From Ustilaginoidea virens (Eukaryota > Ascomycota > Sordariomycetes > Hypocreales > Clavicipitaceae): a stretch of 64,000 bases of DNA. Under the pieces are notes generated by a model. The model was given only the letters and a program-made list of their open reading frames with translations. It had not been told where the DNA came from and made no database searches. A program made the position numbers and the translations under genes. Positions 45,648 through 58,051 of this stretch are shown here, one piece after another. Position 1 is the stretch's first letter. Each line of letters opens with the position of its first letter. The stretch covers positions 1,240,001-1,304,000 of the forward strand of contig NC_057317.1 of assembly GCF_000687475.1 (NCBI RefSeq). Reading direction: 5' to 3'.

Positions 45648-46312
45648 TATTGCAATTCTCAAGGTCACTATAAAAGCAGAGCCTTACTAGCTAGCTAGAT
45701 GGCACAAGACTGTCTGCGACCTGTGAACTAATCTTAGTATAAATACTAGATTTTTCACCAAGTCCTAAGACTATACAAGTGCTATAAAGCAGGGCAAGTG
45801 TAAAGGCAAGGCAAATATAAGATAACCAGAAACGCAGGGAAGGTGGAAGTTAAGAGGCATGTAGTGCATTAATAGACTCGATTGTGCTACCCTTCTACTA
45901 TCTAGAAAGAAGGGGGAAAGCTATCCTATATATACACGAAGGAGGGGTGGGCCCAGGCATTCAGGGAAGCCAGTAAGAGGGCTCCCCGTAATGCTCGCTA
46001 TGATACGTCAGCAACCCCGCTATATCCGACCTTTCCAACCACCCTAACCACCGCACTAGTAATTAGTCACCGCACTAGTAACTAGCCACCACGCTAGTAG
46101 GCCACCACGCTAATTTAGCAATGCCACACCTTTTCAACAAGGCCTACCTTACTTGATATACAGTAAATAATCCACTGAAAATCCTTAAGGTAAAAGGCAA
46201 AGGCCTAAGGTAATACTACCATAAGTCCAAGAGGCGGTATAAGGGCCAGAAGGTTAGTAGGCCAGTAGGGCATAAGGCCAGCAGCCTAGTAGGCTACTAT
46301 AGGATTTTAACA
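45648..46312 (-). repeat. Element A 5' LTR (665 bp, internally shortened)
   Basis: It matches the other LTR of element A almost base for base but is 98 bp shorter. The whole difference falls in the minisatellite (around 46080-46100), which implies loss of units by slippage or recombination after or during insertion. Confidence 0.93.
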
Positions 46313-46317
46313 ATTAC
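46313..46317. repeat. Target-site duplication of element A, right copy
   Basis: ATTAC, matching 39056-39060. Confidence 0.85.
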
Positions 46318-46719
46318 CATTCTCCTTAGATATCTATTAAGGTATAATAGTGGATTCCTGCTAGATCTATTAAAACCTTATATTACTATTATACTCGTAT
46401 GGCCTCCTATAATAAAAAGGAAGCTATTCGGAAGATCGTAATACTTTTTGTAGTTTAACTTTATCTGTGATTAACCTATTCAGTTAGATAATCAGCCTTT
46501 CGTGCCTAGAATATTGCAGATAGTAAAGATAGGTGCCGATACGGTTGATTAAAATAAACCTGTATATATTCTAATATCCCGATATAAGTAGGATATCTAG
46601 TATAATTATATTCGGAGTAAGGCTTAGGTAAGGAAGGTATAGGATCTTATTGATCCTAATTAAGCGATAATCCTTAATAAACCTAAGGATGTTTCGCTCC
46701 GACTATATCGACCTATTCT

Positions 46720-49700
46720 AATATTATCGGCGGAAGAGATACTAATAGAAAGTGGTCCTTCTAGTAATACTAAGGCAGCCTTAGCGTTAAAGGCAGTATC
46801 TAGAGCAATGCGAAGCTATTTATAGCCAGACTAATAGCTAGAAGACCTAAATAACTATTTCAAATGGAGATAAATCCTAGACGGCCTAGGCCTTAATGAA
46901 TAGGCTATTCTCGTTAATATTATATTAAGAAACGACCGGCACGATTATACTAAGCTAGAATAGGCCCTTTTTAAATATATAGAATAGTTTAATATAACCT
47001 TCGGCCTAGAATTTAAGTAAATGATGGCGATAAGGTCAATAATAAGGGATAAATTACGTATCTTAGTTGAATATATATAGCCGGTAAAGACCGCTATTAC
47101 TGAGTATATTATATAATGCTTCGTTCAGGTTATAGAATAGAATCTTAATAAATATAACATTTTAGAATAGCTTAGTGAAGTATTAACTATTTACGACCGA
47201 TTGGAATAAAATAACTTGGTCCTCTTATCCGGGAATAAGCCTATTAATATATTAGCGAAAGCCCTCTCTCAGAAGTATCCTAGTATCTAGGATAATATCA
47301 ACTAGGAGATTACTAGAGCTAAAAAGCGAGGGTAATATATTGACTTTCGTAAGATTATTAAAAATGCGAGGCAGTAGGTAGAGCTTCAAAAGAAAAGGAA
47401 TATTACTAAAGGGAAGTATACTGCATTTACCGTTAAAGGAAAGCCTTCATTAAAGGCCGCCGCCGCCCTTAGGAATACTACCGGTATAGCTTTAGCTTTA
47501 GCTTTAAAGGAACTATCGTTAGAATTAATACCTTATAAATACTATAAGCAACTATATATTAAAAAGAAGGGACCGCATTATAAGAGCTATTAGGCTTTTA
47601 TTCCTTCTTTAGCGCCTAATAAATTCCACTTAAGGATTCAAAAGGAAACTAAAAAGGCCGCGATAGTAAAGATAAAGCAGGAAAGCAAAAAAGTATAAGC
47701 TGCGTTTAAGGCCTTCTAAGATATATATAATAACGATAATAATGATAATAAGAATAACTTAATTAAATCGAAGGAAAAAGAAAAGGAAAAGTAAGCCTTT
47801 GCCGCAGAGGGTATTTCTATTAAGTCCTTTTCTAATAAGTCTCCTACTTTATGCGCCTATATTATCGTTAATATTAGTGCAACGGCATATATATTTAACG
47901 ACGAAAAGTGGTTTCTGCATATTAATAAGGCTATCGATTAGCATATTTAAGGTATATTAGGTACTATTAGGGTCTAAGGTATTAGAACCGTTTAAATTAT
48001 ACTAGAAAATAGACGAATTATTACCTTTACTAATATTTTATATATTCCTAGGATATTTATTAATATTCTTTCTGAATTATTAATAAAGAAGAAAGGATTA
48101 TATTAGAATACCGAGATAGATAGAATTTACCTTAGGAAAGGAAGAATATAAGAAAATATCTTTTAGATCCGCCGAATTAAAGAGAAACCCTGCATTCTAT
48201 ATTAGGCAGGCGGAAATAATATGCCTACGAGCGAATTTCTTATGAGGGCTTAGAATTTTAGAGAAGAAAAGCCTTAATATACCTATTTAGCTTAAAGAGA
48301 TAATCGCTAGCCGAAGATTTTAATAAAAACACCTTATACTATATAGCACGCCCGATTTAGGCACCTAGGAAGGGATCTAATAAATTACATCTTTAAGGAT
48401 ATATTAAATATGCCTCCTAAACAGGAAAAATCGGATTATAAGGTTTATAGCAGTATAAAAATTATATAGTAGATTTTATGATATCCGTAAGAGGCATTAA
48501 TACCTTAGGAACCCTTTAAGGTTATATCTTTTAACCTTTTTATATAGTTACCTGCTTTTAATAGTGATAAATATATCGCGTTATTCACCTGCTAATTTAT
48601 AGGAATAAAGTTAATATTTATAATACCTAGGAAATCAGACCTTCTAGGTTATTAGCTAACCTTCGAGTATTAGGTTTTATACCTATATAACGTGAAAATC
48701 GCGATAGTTATTTCTAATAACGAAATAGCGCTTTAGATATCATAAAGTCAGGAAGAAGCTAAGCAGAAAGGCATTATACTTCGGTTATCGAGCCTTAGTC
48801 ACTAATATCAGAACGGTTATACTAAACATTCTAAGGGGGTATTAAAGACGAAGATATTACTTCTAAGTATATAAGCAGGATTCCCTAAGGATCTATAGCC
48901 TATTACAGTAGAAGCAGCAGTATATCTATTAAATCGTATGCCTCGGAAATCATCTTATAATAACTAGAAATCGCTACTTTAAATCCTTTAACTTTAGCTT
49001 TAATAAAATCGGCCTGCCTAGGGATATCTACCGGAAGATATACGCCCTTATATTTACCATCTTTGCGCTTATAGATATAAGGCCTATATAATAACGAGGG
49101 ATAGGATATTACGCGCCAATCTAAAGCTTAATTAGAGGGCTTATATCGGCTATTTAGCAGGATATATCTCTATAACCTAGTACCTAATTTAGGTGCCTTT
49201 ATTAAAGAGAAGCTATTAGTTCAACTTAAGCTATATTATATTTAATAAGACGATCTTCTATAAGGATAAAGAATAGTTACTAATATTAGCCAAATAGAGG
49301 GAGAACCTAAATACCTTTATTAGTAATATAGAGGAAACCCCTATCGTCGATAACTTTAAGCTTATTGCATTAGGGAATCTAATTGAAAACCCCTTTACTA
49401 ATAAGGCTACTATTAATTAGGGCACTACGCTAATTAACACGATTAAGGCTGTTGATACTATTAATAATGCCCCTTAACCTACCGCTATTAACTTAAAGGT
49501 TATAGACTACCCTAAAGAGTCAATCGCTTAAGTATTGCTTCTATCCCCGCTATTTTCGCCTAAGCTAGACGATTAGACCGAGCTAATGCCTCCCCTTAAT
49601 AATATATTTTATATTAAGATAGAGAAGAAGGCTTATAAGGTCTTTATAGCAGCTATTATAAAGCCGTTAGCTATAATAGAGACCTCTTATATTACGAATA

Positions 49701-50853
49701 TACCTAAGGAGCCGGCGATATAGAGGGAGCTTTAGAAGCACCCTAAATATAAGGAATTTATTACGGCCGCTAAGGAAGAATATAGCAAAGTTACTAATAG
49801 GGAGATTAAGTATATTATTCATCAGAATAATTTATCTATAGACCCTAAGATCAAGCCATTAGACCTAAAGTAGGTATTCGCTTATAAATAAGACTAAAAT
49901 AACTTCCTTACCGGTTATAAGGCCTAATTATGCGTTCGTAATAATTAACAACCTTTCGACCTTCGTGATACCTAGGCTGCTGTACTTACGGCATATACTT
50001 TTCGCCTCCTAATAGCCCTAATATATTACTTTAACCTAGATACATACTAATACGACTTTATTACAGCCTTCCTAAATATACCACTTGACGAGACTATTTA
50101 TTATAAGTAGCCTAATGGATTTCACGATAGTTATTCATATATCAAGCTATTGTGTGCCCTCTATGGGCTTCGAAAGTTGCTATTACTATAGTTTAAGGAG
50201 CTATTACGATTCTTAATGGAAAGGGGCTTTATATAGGTCTGCGAAGACCCCTATATCTTTATTGATAATGCCCTTATTGTGTTCTTTTATATAGATAACC
50301 TAGTCGTCCTATATTATAAGTTATAGGCAGAGGCATTTGAGTTATTTTATGCTATATTAATAGGCGCTTTTAAAATTAAAGACCTCGGCGAGCTATATTA
50401 GTTCCTAGCTATTAAGGTTATTCGCGACTATATGGAAGGGAAGCTATAGCTTACCTAGAGGGTGTACTTCGATAAGCTCGCAATTAAATATAACTTTACC
50501 TCTTTTAACGGAAAGGAACCCCCTAAGCACCTATTAAACGCCGCAAGACTTAAGAAGTATAATGGAACGGCTGAACCTAATAATACTTAGCGATACCAAT
50601 TAATAGTAAGATCATTAGTATATCCGATTATAATTACTAGGCCTAAACTAGGCTATATTGGATCGCAGCTTTCCCGCTTCCTTCAAAATCCTAATCTAGA
50701 CCATTTGTATACAGTAAGGAAGGCCTTTAACTATAGCTATACTTAGAAGAATACTACTATTGAATTCAGTGCCGATAACCTAGAAATATAGGTATATTTA
50801 GATGCATCCTTTGCTGACGATATTATATCCCAATGCAGCTCATAAGGATATAT
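46720..50853 (+). pseudogene. Element D gag-pol remnant
   Basis: Translated with many stops, the order is gag (about 46740-47640), a CCHC zinc-knuckle remnant (about 47533-47590) in which the Cys positions now read Tyr, integrase (about 48300-49000, with AVYLLNRMPRKS), and reverse transcriptase (about 49700-50460: FITAFLNIPLDETIYY, CALYGLRKLLL, and FYIDNLV at the YVDD position, 50288-50299, second Asp changed to Asn). RNase H follows (VYLDASFADDIISQCSS up to 50853). Stops are mostly TAG or TAA at Gln codons and Cys often reads Tyr, both of which are G:C to A:T changes. There is no open frame of useful length. Confidence 0.8.
50849..50853. repeat. Target-site duplication of element B, left copy
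   Basis: TATAT, repeated at 63987-63991 outside the other LTR. Confidence 0.8.
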
Positions 50854-51588
50854 TGTTAAAATCCTATAGTAGCCTATTAGGCTGCTGGCCTAATGCTCTG
50901 CTGGCTTACTGACCTTCTGTCCCTTATACCGCCTCTTTGACTTATGGTAGTCTTACCTTAGGCCTTTGCCTTTTACCTTAGGATTTTCAGTGGATTATTT
51001 ACTGTATATCAAGTAAGGTAGGCCTTATTAAAAAAGGTGTGGCATTGCTAAATTAGCGTGGTGGGCCTACTAGTGTGGTGGCGGCCTACTAGTGTGGTGG
51101 CTAGTCCACTAGTGTGGTGGGTAGTCACTAGCGTGGTGGTTAGTCACTAGCGTGGTGGCTAATTACTAGTGCGGTGGTTAGGGTGGTTGGAAAGGCTGGA
51201 TATAGTGGGGCTGCTGACGTATTATATACGTGGCATAGCGAGTATTATGGGGAGCTTTCTTACTGGCTACCTGGATGCCTGGGCCCACCCCTCCTTCGTG
51301 TATATATAGGATAGCTTTCCCCCTTCTTTCTAGATAGTAGAAGGGTAGCATAATCGAGTCTGTTAATGCACTATATGCCTCTTAACTTCTTACCTTCCCT
51401 GCGTTTTCTGGTTATCTTATATTTGCCTTGCCTTTACACTTGCCCTGCTTTATAGCACTTGTATAGTCTTAGGACTTAGTGAAAAATCTAGTATTATACT
51501 AAGATTAGTTCACAGGTCGCAGACAGTCTCGTGCCATCTAGCTAGCTAGTAAGGCTCTGCTTTTATAGTAACCTTGAGAATTGCAATA
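50854..51588 (+). repeat. Element B 5' LTR (735 bp)
   Basis: It starts TGTTAAAATCC and ends TTGCAATA. It carries the minisatellite of GTGGTGGCTAGTCACTAG-type units at about 51050-51190. It differs from the 3' LTR (63252-63986) at a handful of sites, mainly C/T and G/A. Confidence 0.93.
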
Positions 51589-51600
51589 GGTTATAAGCCC
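51589..51600 (+). other. Element B primer binding site, mutated
   Basis: It reads GGTTATAAGCCC against GGTTATGAGCCC in A and C. The single G-to-A change falls in a TG dinucleotide, as RIP on the other strand would produce. Confidence 0.75.
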
Positions 51601-51689
51601 GGGTTTTTACTTCTTTGTTTTTACCCTACCTCTTTTGTGTTCACCCCTTAGTCTCTCTTGCTTATTAGTACTACTAATATAGCTATCCT

Positions 51690-52080
51690 TTGGTACCCTC
51701 GGCTTACCCTTATTACCCTTGGCTTACCCTTTGTTACCTACGGCATTACCCTGCGGCAATCAACGGCGTACCTAACGGCAACTTATGGTGTAACCTCACG
51801 GCACATTTAGCGTAACCTTACGTTATTTTTGGAGTAACCTACGGCACCTACGGATTTTATAGTGTAATATTCTTTATACTATACCACTGTATAACACCTT
51901 TTCCCCTAGTGCACGACTCTTACTGCACTATACGGCACTTGTTATACTCTCCCACTTATAGCACCTCTTGGTACGGTACTTACGGCACCTTTATATTACG
52001 GCATCTATGGCACTTATGGCACTTACGGCACCTTATATTACGGCACCTTATATTACGGCACCTATAAGCACCTTGAATAC
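51690..52080 (+). repeat. Tandem repeats in element B leader
   Basis: Degenerate TACGGCACCT-type ten-base units lie between the LTR and gag, equivalent to those in A (opposite strand) and C. Confidence 0.65.
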
Positions 52081-52329
52081 TAACGCTATAATACGGATTT
52101 GCATAACGTCTACGGCATCTGTGCTTCTTATATTGAGACCTGCCGCTATATTCTGTGGTTACCTTTTATAGTAGGCTACTAGCTACTATATTTACTAGCT
52201 GTCTAGCTAGTTACTCGGCTATTTTACCAGTTATTCGACTATTTTGCTAGCTATTTAGCTAGTTATTCCTCTGTTTTTATAACTATCGGCACTATTTTTC
52301 AACGGATTTTTAAACCCTTTTTGCCTACT

Positions 52330-55300
52330 ATGGCAGAGTTAGGATCCTATAAGGTCCCTGAATCCGATACTAAAGCTGATGTTAATGCATAACTATAGCT
52401 GGATATGGACAATATGAAGTCCCAGATGAATACCCTAACTACCCTTATATAAGGCTTAGTTAGTAGGCAAAATAGTAACGTTCCTACTATTATTATTAGC
52501 AAGGAACTGGTAGAGGCTACTAGCCCTACTATCTCTGGTCCTATTAATACGACTAGTAAGGACCCTGTAGAGGCTACTAGCCCTACTACTACTAATGCCG
52601 CTTCTACTAATAATAGGAAAAAGAAGTAGCAACAGAAGAAGAAATAGGACTCTAGTAGCAATCAGCAAGACGTTGAGGCCTTTATTATAAATAACTATAA
52701 TACCTAGGATACTAATATATCTTATTCTTCTTCTACTATATCCACTGATATAAGCTATAGTGCTAAATCAGGCGGCAGGACCCCTAAGGATGCCCTCCTT
52801 TATAATATAGGCTCCACTTGTCATATTGTTAATGATAAGAAGCATTTTACTACTTTTTACTATTTTGAGAAGGATGATAAGCCGGTAATTACTACTGGTA
52901 GTGGCCCTATTTCCCCTACTAGTTGGGGTATAGCACGATTTACTGTGCTATAGGGCGTTAATCCTACTAAATAGGGTATTATAGAGCTCAAGAATGCCCT
53001 ATATATTCCTACCTTGGATATTAATATTATTAGCGGTGTAAAGCACTATGCCGCTAAAGGGGTACTAATTAAAAATCAGCTTTGGTTAGTTAGCCGCAAA
53101 TGTATCGGCATTTTTAACTTTGAAAAATACGGCTTTTTCCTTCCACAGAAAGGAATAAACACACCACTACTATATTAACCTTGCAGCCATTATACTACCA
53201 ATAGTATAGTAGTAGAAGTCCCTAGCCCTACTAACCCTGCTAATTATAGTGATCCTGAGGATACTATTAATACCCCTATTCCCGCTACTACGACTAGTGA
53301 CGTTCCTACTATTGCAACTAGTAAGGAACCTGTAGAGGCTATTAGCCCTACCACCCAACCTTCCGCTATTATAATTAGCGAAGACCCTGTAGAGGTTACT
53401 AACCCTACTACCCTTACTCCTGCCCCTATAGCTGCTGATATAGAATATTAAAAGCTATTGCAATTAGCCGGCATTTAGCATGTATGGCTAGGGCATATAG
53501 GTATTCAGCTACTTAAAAAGACCTGTGCTAATACCCCTGGTCTACCTAACCTTAATAAGGTTAAAGATGCTGATTTTCGCTGCCTAGCCTATATACAGGC
53601 TAAGAAGGTTAGAAGACCTTCTAAAGATGCGATACCTAATCTAGCTAAATGCCTGGATATTATAGAAGGTGATACTTTTGCTATATTACCTATGCCATAT
53701 AATAAACGACCTGTTGCCTTTATATTAGTGGACAGAAAATCCCGATTCCGTTGGCTTTACTTACTGCCTAATAGGGAAGGCACTATTGTTTTTAAAGCAT
53801 TATAGAGCTTTATACAGAGCCTATAGGTTAGATATGGTAAAATGCCTGTTGAATTCCACTATGATGGTGGAAATGAAATTAATAAAATGCTTAGTGATTG
53901 GCTTATCGAATAGGGTATAGCTTTTAATACCTCTTGCCTTTATATTTACGAATAAAACGGCCTAGCTGAGCGCTCCATTAGGGTTATAGCTGATAGGCTA
54001 TGTGCTACTATAGCCTGGTCAAGGCTACCATCTAACCTCTGGTCTGCTATAATTACTGGCGTTGTTATACTAGTAAATATAACAGTAGTTACTAATAGAC
54101 CTTCTAGCCCCTATTAGGAGCTACTAAAGGATTACGACCAGATAATACCGGAGTACTACCCTGACCTTATTAACCTTAGGGCTATTGGAGCAGCTATTGA
54201 AGTGCTTATACCATATGAAAAGCGTGTAAAAAGCCGCAAATTAGCGCTCCGTATCGAGCCTGGTAGGCTCCTTACTACTCTAAGTAATAATATTTACCTA
54301 GTCTACCTTCTAAAGAAGAAGGTTATTACTAAAATAACTTTTATTACCTTTATTCATCAAAATGAAGGTATAGGCCCTATTTCTACTAGCCTAGAAGGAG
54401 ACTTTTACAGAGGGCAAAATATAGGTTTAGAGGGGGTATCTAGCAGAGAACCTGCTATTTTACTGGATAACCTTGAAAGCATGCCGGACCCTACTAACCT
54501 TACTAATATTACTAATACTAATGTTATACCGGATGACCTAGAAAGTATGCCGGACCCTACTAATTTTACCAGCGTTACTAATACTAATGCTACCTTGGAT
54601 AACCGTCCTATAATATAGTCCCCGGCTACTGTAAAGGATGACCTTATAGATATCCTTACTAGCCTTAATCCTACCGACCTTGCTGGCCCTGCTGGCCCTG
54701 CTAATCCTACCGACCTTACTGGCCCTACTGGCCTAGCTGGCCCTACCGACCCTACTGGCCCTACCGACTTATTCCCTTAGGAAGGTAATATCTTATACCA
54801 CCTGATATGGGATTCCTGCTATGCAGCTAAGTGTAAGCTAGCTAAAAAGGCCCCTGATGGTACGCCTAATAGCTGGAAGGATGTGCTATGAAGCCCTGAA
54901 AAAGACCTTTGGATAAAGGCATTATTTAAGGAATTTGAGCAGCTATTGGATACTAAAGTCTTCTAATTTATTCCTAAGTCTAGCGTTCCTATTGATAGGA
55001 AAATTATATGCAATAGGCCTGTTTTTCGGGTTAAAAAGGATGCTAATAATCAGCCTATAAAATATAAGGCTAGATTAGTTGTTAAGGGCTTTATGTAAGT
55101 CGAAGGAAAGGATTTTCAGCATACTTATGCTTCTACCTCTATCCTACCCACCTGGAGGGTTATACTAGCTTTAGCTGCTAGTAATAACTGGGAGATAGAG
55201 CAAATCGACTTTATAAGCGCCTTCCTAAATAGCGAACTTTCTAAGACTATTTATATGGATATCCCTGATGGATTTCTTGAATTTATAGAAAGTCTACTAA

Positions 55301-56508
55301 CTGATAGCAAGCTTTGGTCTAATATATAGCGCTAACGGCTACTAATTTTGCTTAAAGAAGCTGGATTTAACCCTTCTATTAAGCAAGCTATCTTACTAAA
55401 GAAGGCCCTATACGGGCTAAAATAAGCACCCTGCGAATGGCAACACCGGCTAAAAGACCTGATTTCTAGTGAAGGTTTTCTACCTTTAGCTTCTAATGCT
55501 GCCGTCTTTTATAATAAGCAAACCAGCACCTTTATCGTCACCTATGTTGACGATTGCCTATTAGTTGGTCTAAATATAACTTATATTAACCAGCTAAAAA
55601 GGAAATTCCATAAGGTCTATGCTATAGAAGACAGCGGTCCGGCTTCCTTCTTCCTAGGTATATAGATTATACGAAATAGGAAGGAAGGTCTATTATGGCT
55701 ACACTAAGCCCAATTTATAGCAGAGGTCTTAGCTAAATTCGGCTTATAGGATACTAAACCTCAGCTAATTCTACTTCAACTAGGGATTCTAAATAAATCT
55801 AGTGGAAAAGACCTCAGCCCTACTGATCAGAGCCTTTATTAGAGCCTTACTGGCACTATAATGTGGCTTATGATGATGACTAGGCCCGACCTAGCATTTC
55901 CTACCCAATACCTCTCTCGGTTTATGTCTAAGGCAACTAATGTGCATTTAAATGCTGCGAAAGGCAGCTTTAGCTACCTTAAAGGCACTGAGAACCAAGC
56001 TATTTGCTTTAGTGCTACTAAAAGCAACCAATAGCCTATTATAACCGCTTATTCTGATAGCGATTTTGCTGGCTATAAAGAAACCTCTAAATCTACTGGA
56101 GGCTTCCTGACTACTATTAATAGTGGTCCTATTAGCTGGCGTTCTAAGAGAGCCTCTTTAGTAGTGCTTTCTACTTTAGAAGCTGAATCTGATGCATTAC
56201 TTAAGACTATCCGTGAGGTACAGTGGCTTTCTAACCTTTGTAAGGAGCTGGAAATTGATATTGTACGCCCTATACCGCTATACTGCGATAACCAGGGCTC
56301 CATTTCGAATTCTAACGACCCTAATCAGCATGCTCGCACTAAGCATACGCTATTAAAATTCCGGTATATTAGGGAGCAAGCCCAGCTGGGCTTAGTTAAA
56401 ATTACCTACTTACCTACTAATAGTATGCCTGCTGACGGTCTTACGAAGCCACTGCCGGGCCCTAAATTTACTAGGTTCCGCGAGTTACTAGGTCTTAGGG
56501 CCTGCTAA
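52330..56508 (+). pseudogene. Element B gag-pol, disrupted and lacking the gag core
   Basis: It starts with a preserved ATG (ATGGCAGAG) but soon meets TAA and TAG where A has Gln codons. About 50 codons on, the gag core is missing. A short stretch (KELVEATSPT, SKDPVEATSPT) leads straight to the Lys/Gln-rich segment and the protease, whose active site reads YNIGST. Integrase lies at about 53460-54100 and keeps AERS. Reverse transcriptase has YVDD at 55543-55554. RNase H lies at about 55990-56508 and ends LLGLRAC. The last 115 residues are still open (56164-56508). Confidence 0.88.
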
Positions 56509-56529
56509 CTTATACTAACTCACTTTTAC

Positions 56530-56534
56530 TAAGG
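56530..56534. repeat. Target-site duplication of element C, left copy
   Basis: TAAGG, repeated at 63153-63157. It lies in the 3' untranslated part of element B, just after its pol stop. Confidence 0.85.
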
Positions 56535-57297
56535 TGTTAAAATCCTATAGTAGCCTACTAGGCTGCTGGCCTTATGCCCTACTGGCCTACTAACCTTCTA
56601 GCCCTTATACCGCCTCTTGGACTTATGATAGTATTACCTTAGGCCTTTGCCTTTTACCTTAAGGATTTTCAGTGGATTATTTACTGTATATCAAGTAAGG
56701 TAGGCCTTGTTGAAAAGGTGTGGCATTGCTAAATTAGCGTGGTTGCCTACTAGCGTGGTGGCGGCCTACTAGCGTGGTGTGGCATTGCTAAATTAGCGTG
56801 GTGGCCTACTAGCGTGGTGGCTAGTCCACTAGTGTGGTGGTTAGTCACTAGCGTGGTGGCTAGTTACTAGTGCGGTGACTAATTACTAGTGCGGTGGTTA
56901 GGGTGGTTGGAAAGGTCGGATATAGCGGGGTTGCTGACGTATTATAGCGAGCATTACGGGGAGCCCTCTTACTGGCTTCCCTGGATGCCTGGGCCCACCC
57001 CTCCTTTGTGTATATATAGGATAGCTTTCCCCCTTCTTTCTAGATAGTAGAAGGGCAGCACAATCGAGTCTGTTAATGCACTATATGCCTCTTAACTTCC
57101 ACCTTCCCTGCGTTTCTGGTTATCTTATATTTGCCTTGCCTTTACACTTGCCCTGCTTTATAGCACTTGTATAGTCTTAGGACTTGGTGAAAAATCTAGT
57201 ATTTATACTAAGATTAGTTCATAGGTCGCAGATAGTCTTGTGCCATCTAGCTAGCTAGTAAGGCTCTGCTTTTATAGTGATTTTGAGAATTGCAATA
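56535..57297 (+). repeat. Element C 5' LTR (763 bp)
   Basis: It starts TGTTAAAATCC and ends TTGCAATA. The minisatellite lies at about 56720-56910. Confidence 0.93.
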
Positions 57298-57309
57298 GGT
57301 TATGAGCCC
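57298..57309 (+). other. Element C primer binding site, half-tRNA iMet type
   Basis: GGTTATGAGCCC directly after the LTR, identical to element A and complementary to the anticodon arm of initiator tRNA-Met. Confidence 0.8.
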
Positions 57310-57409
57310 GGGTTTATACTTCTTTGTTTTTACCCTACCTCTTTTGTGTTCACCCTTTGGTCTCTCTTGCTTATTAGTACTACTAATATAGCTATCCTTT
57401 GGTATCTTC

Positions 57410-57850
57410 GGCTTACCCTTATTAACTTCGGCTTATCTATTATCACCTTTGGCTTACCCTTTGTTACTTACGGCATTACCCTACGGCAATCAACGGCGTA
57501 CCCCTATAGTAACTTACGGCATAACCTTACGGCACTCTTAGCGTAACCTTACGTTATTTTCGGAGTAACCTACGGCACCTACGGATTTTATAGTGTGATA
57601 TCTACCACACTATACCACTGTATAACACCTTTTCCCCTAGTGCACGACTTATACTGCACTATACGGCACTTGTTATACTCTCCCACTTATAGCACCTTTG
57701 GTACGGTACTTACGGCACCTTTTTATATTACGGCACCTACGGCACCTACGGCACCTGGCTTCTACGGCATTTACGGCACCTACGGTACCTACGGTACCTT
57801 TATATTACGGCACTATATAAGCACCTTGAACACCAACGCTATAATACGGA
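57410..57850 (+). repeat. Tandem repeats in element C leader
   Basis: Ten-base TACGGCACC(T) units are clearest at 57729-57800, between the primer binding site and the gag start. Confidence 0.7.
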
Positions 57851-58051
57851 CTTGCACAACGCCTACGGCATTTGTGCTTTTATATTGAGACCTGCCGCTA
57901 TACTCTGCGGTTACCTTTTATAGTAGGCTACTAGCCACTATATTTACTGGCTATTTTACCAGTTATTCGACTATTTTGCTAGCTATTCAGCTGGTTATTC
58001 ATCTGTTCCTACAGCTATTAGCACCATTTTTAACGACTTTTAACCACTATA

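Larger units (their letters stand above)
39061..46312 (-). mobile_element. Element A: Ty1/copia LTR retrotransposon, near-complete
   Basis: This is a 7252 bp element on the minus strand bounded by LTRs at 39061-39823 (3' LTR) and 45648-46312 (5' LTR) and flanked by the 5-bp duplication ATTAC (39056-39060 and 46313-46317). The interior is 5824 bp. The primer binding site touches the 5' LTR (45636-45647) and the polypurine tract touches the 3' LTR (39824-39831). The order gag, protease, integrase, reverse transcriptase, RNase H marks it as Ty1/copia. The two LTRs differ by few substitutions. The three I compared are all CpA versus TpA, which suggests recent insertion followed by RIP. It is inserted in element D. 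Confidence 0.95.
46313..50853 (+). mobile_element. Main body of decayed copia element D
   Basis: This is the continuation of the element that starts near 38797, interrupted by A on the left and by B on the right. It has no LTR similarity to A-C and is far more decayed, so it is a different, older Ty1/copia family. Its reading direction is + strand. Its RNase H region breaks off at 50853 and resumes at 63987 after element B. Confidence 0.85.
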
